From: Anoplopoma fimbria
Lineage: Eukaryota > Chordata > Actinopteri > Perciformes > Anoplopomatidae
Assembly (NCBI RefSeq): GCF_027596085.1
Contig: NC_072451.1
Span: 9,315,098-9,379,097, forward strand
Direction of reading: 5' to 3'
Length of the DNA: 64,000 nt
Position numbers and translations under genes: made by a program
Shown here: positions 45,839-57,468 of the stretch, in pieces
How positions within the stretch are numbered: the first letter of the stretch is position 1
How the letters are laid out: each line of letters starts with the position of its first letter
The notes under the pieces: generated by a model
Seen by the model: only the letters and a program-made list of their open reading frames with translations
What the model was told of the DNA's origin: nothing
The model's database searches: none

Positions 45839-48800
45839 TTTTGAGCATCAGCCACGAGCACCATCTGCCTCTCTTGTCACTCAGAGCCAAGATGTTCGGT
45901 CAAACCGCTCGCCGGTGAGTTTGGATGTGGTTGTGAAGCTTGGCTCGCTATGTTTGGATTTTTTCCTTATTTTTATTTTCTTATCCATAAACGCTCAGAA
46001 ACAGTCGATTATCAACAAACTGCTATACAGCCTGAATATTCATCTGTGTGTCAAATAGCAGAGAGATTTACCAAACACTTCTGCCGCCAATTGAACGAAA
46101 CTGGATCTAGAAACCACCTTTTATTTTGACCCCATAAATCTGCTGTATACTCATGTATTTAATAAAAAAAAAAAATTATGGATTGTAAAAAAATGGCACT
46201 GTGTGCATCTCTGAAAACAGGCAGCCTTTTCTCGCTCTCGAGACAATATTAACTCACTGAACAGACCTGTATGTAATTGTATCAGAAAATCTATTAATTC
46301 TTAATTACCTTTTAAGTTAACATTTAGTGTTAAAGAACAAACAAAATTTAAATTTATTTATCAGTTGTTTATACAAAAAATGGTACCTAAAGTCATTTTG
46401 TGTTTGCTTTTGAGTTTTCGGTGATTTTGGCTGTAAAGACATAAATCATATAATAGACATATTTCTCAAACTTCTAGTGCTTAAATAAAAATTCGTACAG
46501 GGAGCAGACAAAATAATAAAAGCACATTGCAGTGAAATAATTGCAAAACCACCATAATCACGTTCTCAAACTGTTAAAATAAACTTTACGCAGCCTAAAG
46601 GATTAGGGTGTGTTAGACACTTAATTAAAAATCACTCATTACTATATTAACTGAACATTTACAAATAAAGAAGCTGTTTAAGTGTGTTGGCTCAAGTTCT
46701 CTAATCCATAACAGTGAACATCACAATAAATAAAGTTTTACCTAATATATTTTTTTAATAAATAATCTTATATTGTGTGAAGAAGAATAGAATCCAATGG
46801 GAATTGGGAAAATTATTTGCAAATTTCAGGGCTACAGGGCTATTACAATGATGGTCTTTTTGTAAAGTACACTTAACGCACTTTTTTATTCTGAAAGGCT
46901 TCATTAATTCAAATTGGGTCATGGCAGCTTTCTAAAACTCATAATCTGTCATTTATTTGGTAAAATAATAAAAAAGATATGGTTGAAATAGTATGTCATT
47001 GTATCTAAATTTACCCTCAGTGCCGCTGAAAACTGAGAGTCGGTCACATGACTTGAAAACTTTCTTATTTATACAACATTTCAGAAGCTTTAAATTAGGT
47101 CATGGTCAAGAAAAGGTCAAGAAATCCGTTTTTGTCCAACCCTGTTTATCCCCACCGGAGGAACAAATGTCACAGGCCACCTGACAAAGATGTTTAATAA
47201 CAGACAAAACACCTCCGTGTTTCCAGATTAATGAGGAGTTTCAAGCGTGTCCTCTTCAGTTTTATTTCCCTCAGATGACTCTGCATGGCGCCCTTGAAGG
47301 CTATTTATACCCCGCGACCTTTAACCGTGTCTTAATGGATTATCAGAAGGCACTCATCAATTCAGCCGGGTGAGGGCTGACGGTCACGTTGGCACCCAAC
47401 ATTAAAGTTTTGGAGTGATTTGTTCGGCGCTTATTCCAGATAAAAAAAAAAGAAGAAGAAAAACACACAGAGGCGGTGCGGTTCCCTCCAAAAGAAAAAA
47501 AAACAACCCCCGAAGATACCAGAACGGCAGCCAAATGACGCCGAGGCGGACGGCCGATGCCAAAAGCGCTGCGGTCCTTCCCCTAAAACAAGATATTGTG
47601 CAGTTTGTGTTGGCATTGGAACGGACAGGCCGGGGCTGGTAGCCAGAGACCCCGGCTGCGCTGATGTCCATCCTGGCACATCACTGCCGATCAGGAAGAG
47701 TGGCGGTTGAGTGGCAGCCAAACCTGTCATCCTCATGTCCTCTGACAGCCAGGATCCCACCCCCACCCCTCAAAAAACACTCAAACCTCCCTCCTTCCGA
47801 CCAACAGGGTCGGAGGATGGTGCTGTTTGGCATCCATGGTATCGACGCCAAACGGCACCACTCACTAACAGAGGCAACATGCCTGTAGAGTTAGGAGGGA
47901 GGAGGCTGAAAATGTCATGACTTCAGTTACATGAGTCAGTTTTCGTTTGATGGTTTTATTGACTGGTATCACAAAGGTTGACTATCATCGGGCCGAGAAG
48001 AAACCCATTATATCGCAGTTACATCAAATATCTTACATTTCGGGCACATCATCTCAAACATAGTTACACAAAATGATAGAATTTCATATGAAATTATTTG
48101 TCACTGCAGAAACATGACAAAATTCTTTACACAAATAGTTAAAAATAAAGTTTTGTATTCATTTTAATACATTTTGTTGACAGTTAAATAATATGTTCAA
48201 ATACTAAAACTACTTCTTAAAAATTAAAATGTTTTTCCAGAGATAGCTGTATATACATGACTTAAACAACAAAATTTAAGTTCTTTCAAATTACTCGCAT
48301 ATGTACTGGAGAAGAAATCTTTTCCTGCGAGGGGTTATTGCTGTGGTCGACATGACATTATACGTCCCACAATTTAATAAAGTTCCTGAAATAAATAAAA
48401 AAGCCCCATGGCTAAAGCTTCTTTTTCATTTTGCTCAATATTTAAAAACTATTAGTGAAATATTAGCAATTAACTCTGTTTCTGTTGCTAAATAAAAGTT
48501 ACGGTGTTTGAACACTACAAAAAGTAAAAACATCAACATGCTCTATGTGTATTTTTGCATGTACTGCATGTTACGCAAAATGTCTGAAAGATGCAGGACT
48601 GTTGTGCTTTGTAATGACACACAGAGAGCATGAGACATCAATAAAAAACACCCTTCAAATCAATAATGATTGATTATTTTTTTGGTTCTTACCCTCTCAG
48701 GCCAAAGCAGCCTCTCTGGCTTGGCAGCTCGTCTCGTCCTGGCAGCTCTGCAGGGTTTCTCCAGCCAGCAGCCAGGGAGCTTCAGCCAACAACACAACAA

Positions 48801-49888
48801 ACACTTTGCCATAGTTTCTCTCTGCAAAGTGTTCAACTGCGTCACAAAAAAGAAAAAAAAACTTCAGTCTTCATTTCTAGAAATCTTCCAAAACACCAAA
48901 ATTTAGCAGGATCACAACCTGAGGCTGTTTATCAACACAGTGTTGAGTGTAACGCGAATGGAACAGCTCAAACAATTATATACCCTCCCAGAAATTAACT
49001 GAAGTGGATTACACCTCATCATACGTCTCAAAAATACTATTGGCAAAATATATATACAATTTACAATGTTTAGAACACAAATCAACAAAGAACCACAGGA
49101 CCAAACATTTTTGTAAGCACCACTTTCAGGAGAACGTCTTTATGTAAAAAAACAAACATTTGCTCAACCCCTGCTTCTCAAACACAATGAAAACAGGAAG
49201 TGTAAATAGCTGGTAGTTACTTCTCAGGCCCTTTGTCCAAGAAGCAGACAGAAGGTAACAAAGTAAGAGTACCACCATCAACTGTATTCACACAGCCTGA
49301 AATAAAACACCATAAGGTGAAGAACTTCCATCATACTACTAATTTACTTCGATGACTTCAGCTTGCAGTAAAATGAAGAAGCTAAGTAATCTGAAGTTAG
49401 CATGCTAGTTGTATTTCTATAGTTCTTATTTTACATGTAAACTGTAACCATGACAAAAGGGCAAAATAATGTGTTCCCTAAACCTACCTTTCGTTTAGTT
49501 GCCTAAAACAAACGTTGAATTATATCAGCAGTGTTCACACTTAATTTGAATGCATAATGTGCCAACACCACGTAAAACGCTGTCAAGAGGATGTGGTGTC
49601 CTCCGCTGCTCGCCAGATTTCTGTTGTTTCGATGTGATAGTTGTTGCACTTACCGACGAGGAGACAAGGCTTGGCTGTTTTTCTACAGAATCCCGTCTGA
49701 GAAAAAATAATCAAAAAGAAGAAAAATGTGGATTTGTGCCATTAAACATGCCTCCATTACTGGTGAGGGCAAACAGTGGCAGCCGTCAAAGATAGAAAAA
49801 TACACTAGTATAATGCTTTCTGTTTATTTCATGTGCGTTTCACACAGCATCACAACTTTTGGGGAATTGAGGTAGGAATACGTTATAG
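45839..49888. other. upstream stretch; CpG-containing block at 47380-47760
   Basis: AT-rich sequence without recognised repeats to about 47200. Then comes a balanced, CpG-containing block (47200-47900) with the interrupted palindrome GTTGGCACCCAAC at 47388-47400. AT-rich sequence follows. No exon with plausible splicing is supported. Short frames around 47400-47900 occur on both strands and are not recognisable. Confidence 0.35.
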
Positions 49889-50507
49889 TTAAAGTGGCCC
49901 TATGCTTTTCCACTTTTTCCCTCTCCTTTAGTGTGTTATATATATTTTTGTACATGTAAAAGGTCCATAGAGTGTAAAACCTGAAGTCCACGCCTAAAAG
50001 GAGTTACCCTCCCCCTCAGAATCACTGCTCCTGAGCTGCCTGAAACGGCTCCATTGAATTCTCTCCTTCACTTCCGTAACTTTATGAGGTCATAATGTTA
50101 CGGAAGTGACGTAAAACTCCCTCCAGATAGTTTGGCCCTCAAACAACAAAAGAGAGAAACAGAGCTCAAGCTCACGTCTACCATGGTATAGTGGTTATGA
50201 CAACAGTCTCAGACCCAGGTGGCCCGGGTCCGAATCCCGTTGTGACATGTTGTTCAGTTGTCAAGCTCCAGAGGAAGAGTTTTTTGAAATGTGAAACGTT
50301 GACCAATCACAACAGAGCGGGCTAGTCGACCAATGAGGGCAGACTTTGCTTTCTGGAGGGATGAGCAAGCGCTATAACGGAGCATTTCAGAGAAAGGGTG
50401 AGAAGAAATAAAAGGTGGATTATGAGCATTAACGCATGTAAACATGTTGTAACTGTAACTTGAGATAAAAATATGCACCCAGAAAATAGCACAATAGGGC
50501 CTGTTAA
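49889..50507. mobile_element. TTAA-flanked piggyBac-like non-autonomous element
   Basis: The element begins TTAAAGTGGCCCTATGCTTT at 49889 and ends CACAATAGGGCCTGTTAA at 50507. The termini are imperfect inverted repeats sharing GGCCCTAT, and each is bounded by TTAA, the target site duplicated by piggyBac-type transposons. The body (for example CTCAGAATCACTGCTCCTGA and TTGACCAATCACAACAGAGC) is non-coding and is, from memory, abundant in teleost genomes. It carries a nested tRNA-like insertion at 50174-50260. Confidence 0.7.
50174..50260 (+). pseudogene. tRNA-like retrosequence with A and B boxes
   Basis: The 87-bp insertion is flanked by an exact 8-bp duplication, TCAAGCTC (50166-50173 and 50261-50268). 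It contains an A-box-like TGGTATAGTGGTTA at 50184-50197 and a B-box-like GGTCCGAATCC at 50227-50237, correctly ordered and spaced for a tRNA. The T arm pairs at four of five positions. The acceptor and anticodon stems do not pair, so this is not a functional tRNA. It may be a tRNA retropseudogene or the head of a tRNA-derived SINE. An anticodon cannot be assigned safely. Confidence 0.6.
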
Positions 50508-53500
50508 AAGGAAAGTAGTTAATTTTCAGTCTGAAGAGTTATGAGCAGTTGTATTACATGAGAGAGGGTTTAACCAGTGTGCAGAAATTATATCACATGT
50601 TTTTTTAAGTTTTGTGACATAAATTATCATTATATGTGCCAAATCTGTTGTCCCCTGACTGGGTTAGTCCATCTTCTCAAATACCAGCCACCAAGAAGAT
50701 GAAAAGGGAAAAAGACATCGCCATTTTCGGACATTTTATAGACCAAAAAGTAATTGATTCATCAAGAAAATAATGAACACGTTTTATGATGAACTTCACT
50801 AGAAAAACAGCCTTCAGAATCAGGACTGTTTTAAATTTTTGTTGTCCTGGTGATGTCAGTTAGATTTGATTCAGTCGGAGCTGTGGAATATTAAATCATC
50901 CATCTCACTACATCTGAGCCTTTCTTACCATCAGGTGTGCATAAGCTACAGGTTGTATCAACCTCTTTTTTAAATACATACATGTAAAATTATTGGTTAT
51001 CTTATCAGTATTTTCCAACAGAAGTAAGTAATTATCAGCTATCATATCGGCTGAAAAAATGTATATTGTGTATGCATAAACAATATCAATAAGTAAGTTG
51101 AATACAAAATAATCTGTCAAACTTCTTTCTGAAAACAATCCTGTTTTTAGGGCACTGCAAAAACATTTAATTTGTAAAAGGTTTGTAAAGCAGGAGCTAA
51201 GTTTACATATATGTTGCAAAAAAATGTACAGGATGTTTTCATTACACAAGCATGTAAAACTTGCATGTTTATATGTCAAAAAGTATGTGGCCTTTGCTGA
51301 TTAAAACACTTCCAATTTATACTCTGTGCAGTTTCTTTTAGTTATCGCTCTTATGTTTAGCTATAGCTTGCAAACAGTTGTTTCATTCCTAGCTTGTTAT
51401 TTAAAATGTGTGGCACACTGAGCATTTCACTTGACAAAAAATATGGATATCTTTTTGCCGCAACCTTACCCCAAATACATAATTTGGTCGGCATCACAAA
51501 CACGTAGCCTCTGTGTTTAGTATTCAACTGGCATGTCATAACATTTGACCACTAGCTAGAAAACTGTACAACTAGATAACTTATGTAGCTAGCATTAGCC
51601 CTATGAGGAAGCAAGATATGTAACTTATGAGGCTAATGTTTACAATCAAAGCCAGCTAGTGAATGAGACTGGATGACTAATGTTTGATATGTTTTATCTC
51701 ATGTGGAGCGTTTCTCTACGCTAGCTAGCGAATATGACCTTCAGTGCGTTCGTAATCCAATATGATGCTACACACTTAACTGGAGCACCGTTGTTTGAAG
51801 AAACAGAGCATTATTTCCATATGAATGAACAAACAGGAGTTAAAATGGATTCCTTTCATACACTTTATCGAGTAAAGTGCAAAGTAGCACTTCAAGAGCT
51901 TGTTATTAGTGGTGAGGAGAATGATTATGATGAGTCTGTATCAAGAGTATATGAAAAAAGGAATATTTTGCAATCGAACAAATGTTATTGGGGTCAATGC
52001 CAAAGACCTATACATTTTTGAAAAGCATCTGAATCTCTGTAAACTTGTGGTTTTCCTTGGTTGAAATGATGTTGTTTGGACTACAGGGCGCATTTGCATG
52101 AAACACTTTTCTCTCTGGGGAAACCGTTATAGTTGGTCTGGTTACTGCACAAGTATGTCTATTTACTATAAAGAGTGCTGAAGAAGGGGACGCCACCCAC
52201 TTTCTATCTCCTGTAAGGAGGGCCAATAATTTGAAATGGTGGGAGCGGGGAGGTTTGGGTGAAAGCTGGATCTTAGATTTCCCCTTCTTCGTATAATGCC
52301 CCCTTTGTTGTGACTGCAGATTAGAGACTGGAACTGAAGTTCACAAAATACCTGCTTTCCCCTGAGTGGGCTTCCTGAAAGCTCACTTTTATTCCTCCTA
52401 CCTTTTCAAATGTTCCTCCCGAGGCAGCCTAGAACTGTCGGCCCAGGCCAGGTGGCTTTCATCTGTTGATTTGGTGGAAGCGGGTGGCTTGCACTCCACC
52501 ACCCAAATTAGCCTGTCCATCTTGACGACAATACTGCAGAATCTTCTTTGATATACGATCGGCTGCCTGTCGTGATAGGAAATCTTCAACTGTGCATCGT
52601 GTAAAATAAACTTCCTACTTTTTCCCCCAAATCCACATCAGTTTTCCACAACCTTTTTGCCATCACTTGTTTGAATCAGCACAGTCCTTAATCCTCAAGT
52701 AAGCACCTGTTTTTGCTCCAATTACATTTTATTATTTTGTATGCTATGTAAAGGATAACCAGCCATCTGAAAAACACAACTCCACGAGCTTCAGTACCTT
52801 TCAGGTTTCTTCGGTTGGCATGGTGGAGTGGAGAGCCGATATGTTATACCATTATCAAAAAAAATTGCAAACTGTGTAGCCATACCTATGAATGTTGTCC
52901 ATGCAATATACCAAGTAGTAGGGCTAACAGAACTTTTCATTTCCTTATACTGAACCGTGACCGGACAGATGTCACGGTCTGCAAAACGTAAATGCAAGTG
53001 CAAGCTCCGCCGGCTGCCACCTGTTAGCAACGTGTCTTTAGGTTACTAGTGCCGGTGTAATTCCAACACTGGACTACTTAATATGTTTTTAATGTTCCTT
53101 GGCTATTAGCCCACACTAAATTAGATCTGCACTTTACTGAGTGCAACTTTTAGTTCTGTTTTTTACCAGATTATCTTCTGTTGAGCCCTTGTCACACCTG
53201 GATAAACCTGACATCCAGTTCCAGCTGTAAACTGGTCTATCCTTCCATATCCTAAGCCCACGACCGCCTTACTCAAATTGTATCCTGGATAGCTTGCGGA
53301 CCAAACAAAGACATTTCAATAATTCAGGCAGCAATATAATTTGGTATGGGAATGCTGAACAATTCTCTGGATGTCTCCTTTCTATCTCCAAGAACTTGCT
53401 GCAGAGATATGAGCGACAAAGTATGAAAAAGTCATCTTTAAATAAGAAATGCAGCAGAATGAGGCTGTGAGCTCTCCTCTCGCTCAGAAGACCTGGTCCT

Positions 53501-53802
53501 TCCAAAATTAGACTGCTCCCTGCTGATGAATGAAGACATTAATTGAAAATGGTCACTATAGGAGATCCCAACATGAGGTTGAGGGCCGTGCCAGCCGGAT
53601 AAAGTGCTGAAAGAAAAATGAGACGCTGGGAGGAAAAATGTGAGGAGAGGGGGAGTACAGGAGGGAGGGGGGAGGAGAGGGACACAAAGGACAATGTGGG
53701 GATTGAAGGTGATCTCTATTTCTCTGTATATTTCTCTGAATTTCAGGTCAGCACGTGATTTCTACTGGAAGATGGCATTAATCATATGCTCACATTTTAA
53801 CT
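50508..53802. other. upstream stretch with candidate conserved blocks
   Basis: AT-rich to about 52200, including an open frame of 95 codons (51734-52021, plus) that I could not assign. The blocks 52220-52600 and 53270-53640 are balanced, single-copy and free of simple repeats, and are candidates for conserved noncoding elements. No splice-supported exon was found. Confidence 0.35.
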
Positions 53803-54056
53803 AGAGGTGTAAAGAAACTAGGTACATTTATTCAAGTACTATGCTTAAGTACAATTCTAAGGTACTTGAGAGGGAATTATTGTACTTTTTACTGCACTGC
53901 ATTTATCTGATAGTTAAGAGTTTTAAAAACCTGTAATGATCCTGTAAAAATACAATGTATTGTTATAAAGGGAATTAAACCACCTTGCAGTAAATAAAAT
54001 AGTACATTTGCTCTACTCCAGTCGAGTACATTATTTAAATGGTACTGAGAGGATTA
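53803..54056 (+). repeat. AGTACTTTTACTT family copy
   Basis: Text such as TTCAAGTACTATGCTTAAGT, GGAATTATTGTACTTTTTAC and GTACATTATTTAAATGGTAC marks a diverged copy. Confidence 0.65.
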
Positions 54057-54275
54057 TGAATAATTCTAATTGAAAAATATATAAAAATGGAACATTGAAA
54101 GAATCCATTTTTGCGTGTAATGAGGTTTTATACCTTTAAGTACATTTTATGTTAATATAGTGCTGCAGGAATGCATCCTGAAACCTTGAAATGAGTTGGC
54201 ATTTTTGCACTTCTGGTTCCCTCGTCTCGAAGTCTGTGTTTTTTTTTTTAAATGGGTTTTTGGGTAGATGTCGGA

Positions 54276-54535
54276 AATGCTCCCTGGTCTCACAGAAATA
54301 CGTGAAATGACCACGGCACATTATGGGGAGGTGGCACATATAGTGTAAAATTGACGGGTCCGCACTACAGAAGCCATACTAGCCTAGGGGTGGATAATCA
54401 GACGGACATCGGACTTTCAACCATGAGACCGGTGTTTGTGTCCCAAAGTATTTTTGAGTTATGTGACGTTACAGTCTTGACCTTTTCCCTAAACCTTTAA
54501 GTGGTTTTGTTGATTGTTGACTTCATGTACTATCC
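54276..54535 (-). repeat. dispersed repeat C, partial copy
   Basis: The reverse complement contains AAACCACTTAAAGGTTTAGG, GGACACAAACACCGGTCTC-like text (GGGACACAAACACCGG at 54428-54443) and GTGCCGTGGTCATTTCACG, all parallels of 57060-57468. Family name unknown to me. Confidence 0.6.
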
Positions 54536-55539
54536 AGACAACCACACACTTTGTTTCCGCTACAATCCCTTAAAAACACGCAGATTTCTACATTGGAACA
54601 GAATGTAAATCACGTGCGGCAAATTTGTCCAGTATGAGCACAATGTCTGGGATACCGGGCCGCTTTTGTGGACTCTCTGGCTCTCCGTTCCCTCAAAGGT
54701 CTTCACTGTTTATACATTCAACAAATGTGTGTCGAAGCTGAACGCAGAATTTCCTCTGCAAGCGGATCTGTTGATATAAGATCCGCTTTTTAAAGCTGAC
54801 ATTAATGCTGATATGACGAGGCCCTTACTTTGGCCTTTGGTCTCTTGACCCCCGTACAGCTCTTTTTCTTGTTTTCTATACATTTTTTAGTATATTGTGT
54901 TAGATTTTTTTTGTAAAGCACACCTTCTCTGTCTGCCATCCTCCTCCAGCGGCTGTACGTTTCTGCTAGTATCTTCCTGTCTCACCTCCAGCCTGTATGT
55001 AAAAACACATTGTTATCCATGTTTTTTATTTTTTTCATAGAACAAGCTGGAACGTGCCACAACACTTCTCTTCCACTCCACGAGAGGCCATGATTCATGA
55101 TAATGTCTCTGCCCTCCAACCCTGTTTTTAAAAAAACTCGACCTGAGTTCCGACCGTCTCGTACGGTCGTCACAGCTGACTGCAGGCTGCGATCCGTGAA
55201 CGCCACCAGGCCCGTCCATTTATTTCCCAGGGAAACAATGTGGCTCGCTGCCCTCCCCTCCCCTCCTGCTTTAACCACTGTTTAGCATAATTAATGTGAT
55301 CGGCCCACAGCGAGGCTCAGTGAGCTTGAGCCTCCTGCCATTGGGAATCACATCGCCGCGCTAACCAGTTTAACGCCACAGTGGCCGAGCGGCTTGCCGT
55401 TCATGTGGAGGAACACTGGGTAGAGACATCAACATCTGAACGCATTATCAGCTTCATGCTGCTTTGCAGAGCAGTGAAACTGTAAAATTAATACATATTT
55501 GAATTTTAATAGCAATGCATACACTACATGCCTAAATGT
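54536..55539. other. upstream stretch, nothing recognised
   Basis: Mixed composition, with a balanced block at about 55190-55400. No exon supported. Short frames are unassignable. Confidence 0.35.
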
Positions 55540-55645
55540 TTGGCTCCAACAGCCTCCACTCTTCTGGTTCAGGTCTTTCCACCAAATGTTGCTACAGAGA
55601 TTTAAATCGTATTCAGACACAAGAGTAATAGGGAGGTCAGGTGAC
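55540..55645 (-). pseudogene. Tc1-like transposase C-terminal relic
   Basis: On the minus strand, SLLLVSEYDLNLCSNIWW followed by KDLNQKSGGCW aligns with the Tc1-like C-terminal pattern in which V-A-E-W is followed by M-F-Q-H-L-V and then L-P-R-R-V-E-A. The same group is represented at 26740 and 43136. It is too short and diverged to function. Confidence 0.55.
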
Positions 55646-57059
55646 CAAAACCATTATCTTTTCCTGACCTTTATCAAGTTTTTTTTATTTATTTTGCCTC
55701 TACATAACAACAGTTTTATAAAGTGAAATTGGTCACGTTTAAACCTGCTACCGTGCGACCATTTTAACATGTTACATACTCAGATTTTGGGCGTTTTATT
55801 GATCTTGACAAAATGATTCTATGGCGAAATTGTGGTTTAAAGTTCCAGAGAATATATAAATATACAGTTATTATCTATTCCACGATAATGCCGTGACAAT
55901 ATCCATGAATTTAGCAAAATATTAACCCACACCAAAGCCATAAACCAATAGTATATTTGTAAAATTTGTGCAGATATGCACATATTGCATTTAGCAGAAA
56001 CATTTTTTACTCAGTCAACAGTCAAGAAAACTGTAAAAACTCAAGCTGTTTGTCAAAGAGGAAAATGTTTTCTAATTTGTCTTGTAACCTGCAAGAAGGA
56101 GGATATGTTGCAGTAAATCTGAATTCTCCCACAGCTGGAGAGTTATGATGGAGAGTCTGTTGGTGTTATAAATATAAACTCAGTGGAAACAGGACAGCAG
56201 GGTGACCTCAGAGCCGGAGCCAAACCTCCTCCTCCTCCTCTCAGCAGCACATCCAAACTCTAAACACCTACACATCAACACTCTTTATGTTGTGGTTTTA
56301 GTTTTTTTCCACCATGCATTATTTTCAAGGTTTTTTTTTTTGTAATTGGAAGGACATAAGATTGTCGTCTTTGTGGGAAGAAACATATGTTGACCAACCC
56401 CCCCACCAGATGTCAGACTCCAGGCTCCAACATGCCACTTCTGCTGCTGCTGCTGTGATTCCAACCTCAGCCGCCTTCTCCTGGGTTCACAGCAGACAGC
56501 ACAGAGACTTTTCAAGTCTGAATCCACTTTTGTAGCTCATTTCATTTCTCTAATGAAAAACAAGCCCTTTCTCTCAAATGCAGATGTGTGCTGTGTTCCA
56601 AATACTGATACTCAAATTGAAAGTATCCTTGACCTTCAGGACTCCCTCAGTTGTACGAAAGAGGTTAGACTACTGAAATATGACTATAAGACTATAAAAC
56701 TAAATTTGATGATATGAGATGGCTAATTTTGCTCTGTTACCGAATTTGGTCTCATAACTTGGGTCAGTGATGCAGCTTATTTACAAAGTACAATAATAAA
56801 GAAAACATTTTGTATGTTTTCAATAAATGTTTGGGCTATCTTTTTAGCGACACACATCCAGACAATGGTGGTATGTCTAATGATATGTATTTTTTTTTAT
56901 CATAAAATAAAGTTTTTACACAAGAGATATAGGGGGCTGGAGGAATGAATCCTAATATAGCGGACATGAGGTAGAACTTTTGCACTACTTTGTCTCGAGG
57001 TCAATGTATTTTTTTAATGGGTTAAATGCCTGAAATAAGGTCTGTTGTTAACACAAGAG
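55646..57059. other. upstream stretch, nothing recognised
   Basis: AT-rich, with a (CTC)n run near 56226-56240 and a GCTGCTGCTG run near 56441. No gene supported. Confidence 0.35.
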
Positions 57060-57468
57060 TCTGTCTCCCGACAGTTCGTGAAATAGTCACAAAATTTAAT
57101 CTATCGATTTGTGTACATTGCCACAAATTTTCAGATATTTTCGTATCTGTCAGCACGACTTTTTTACATGTCAACGAACTTTAGGTTAGGTCAAACAAAA
57201 CCACTAAGTTAAGTATAGGAAAAACATCATGGCATGCATTAGAATAAGTATGTACAATTTGGCTTAGGCAACAAAACCCCTTAGTTAGGTTTAGGAAAAA
57301 CATGGATGGGCTTAGAATAAGAGTGTTATGCAGGTTACAGCAACAAAACATTTTAGTTAGGTCATGATTAGGCTTAAAATGAAGGAAAAAAGGGTTTAGG
57401 GAAAAACGTCACAAATCTGTCAACTACAAGACTTTCGGACACGAACACCGGCCAAGATATTTGACCCA
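57060..57468 (+). repeat. dispersed repeat C with three internal tandem units
   Basis: Contains three diverged tandem units of about 75 bp. Each starts near a CAACAAAACC-type phrase (57192, 57269, 57340) and includes TTAGTTAGGTTTAGGAAAAA-like text. It ends GGACACGAACACCGGCCAAG. A partial reverse copy lies at 54276-54535. Confidence 0.7.

Noticed and set aside
50174..50260. Functional tRNA gene
   Set aside because: A and B boxes are present but the acceptor and anticodon stems fail to pair, and the segment is an insertion with target duplications.
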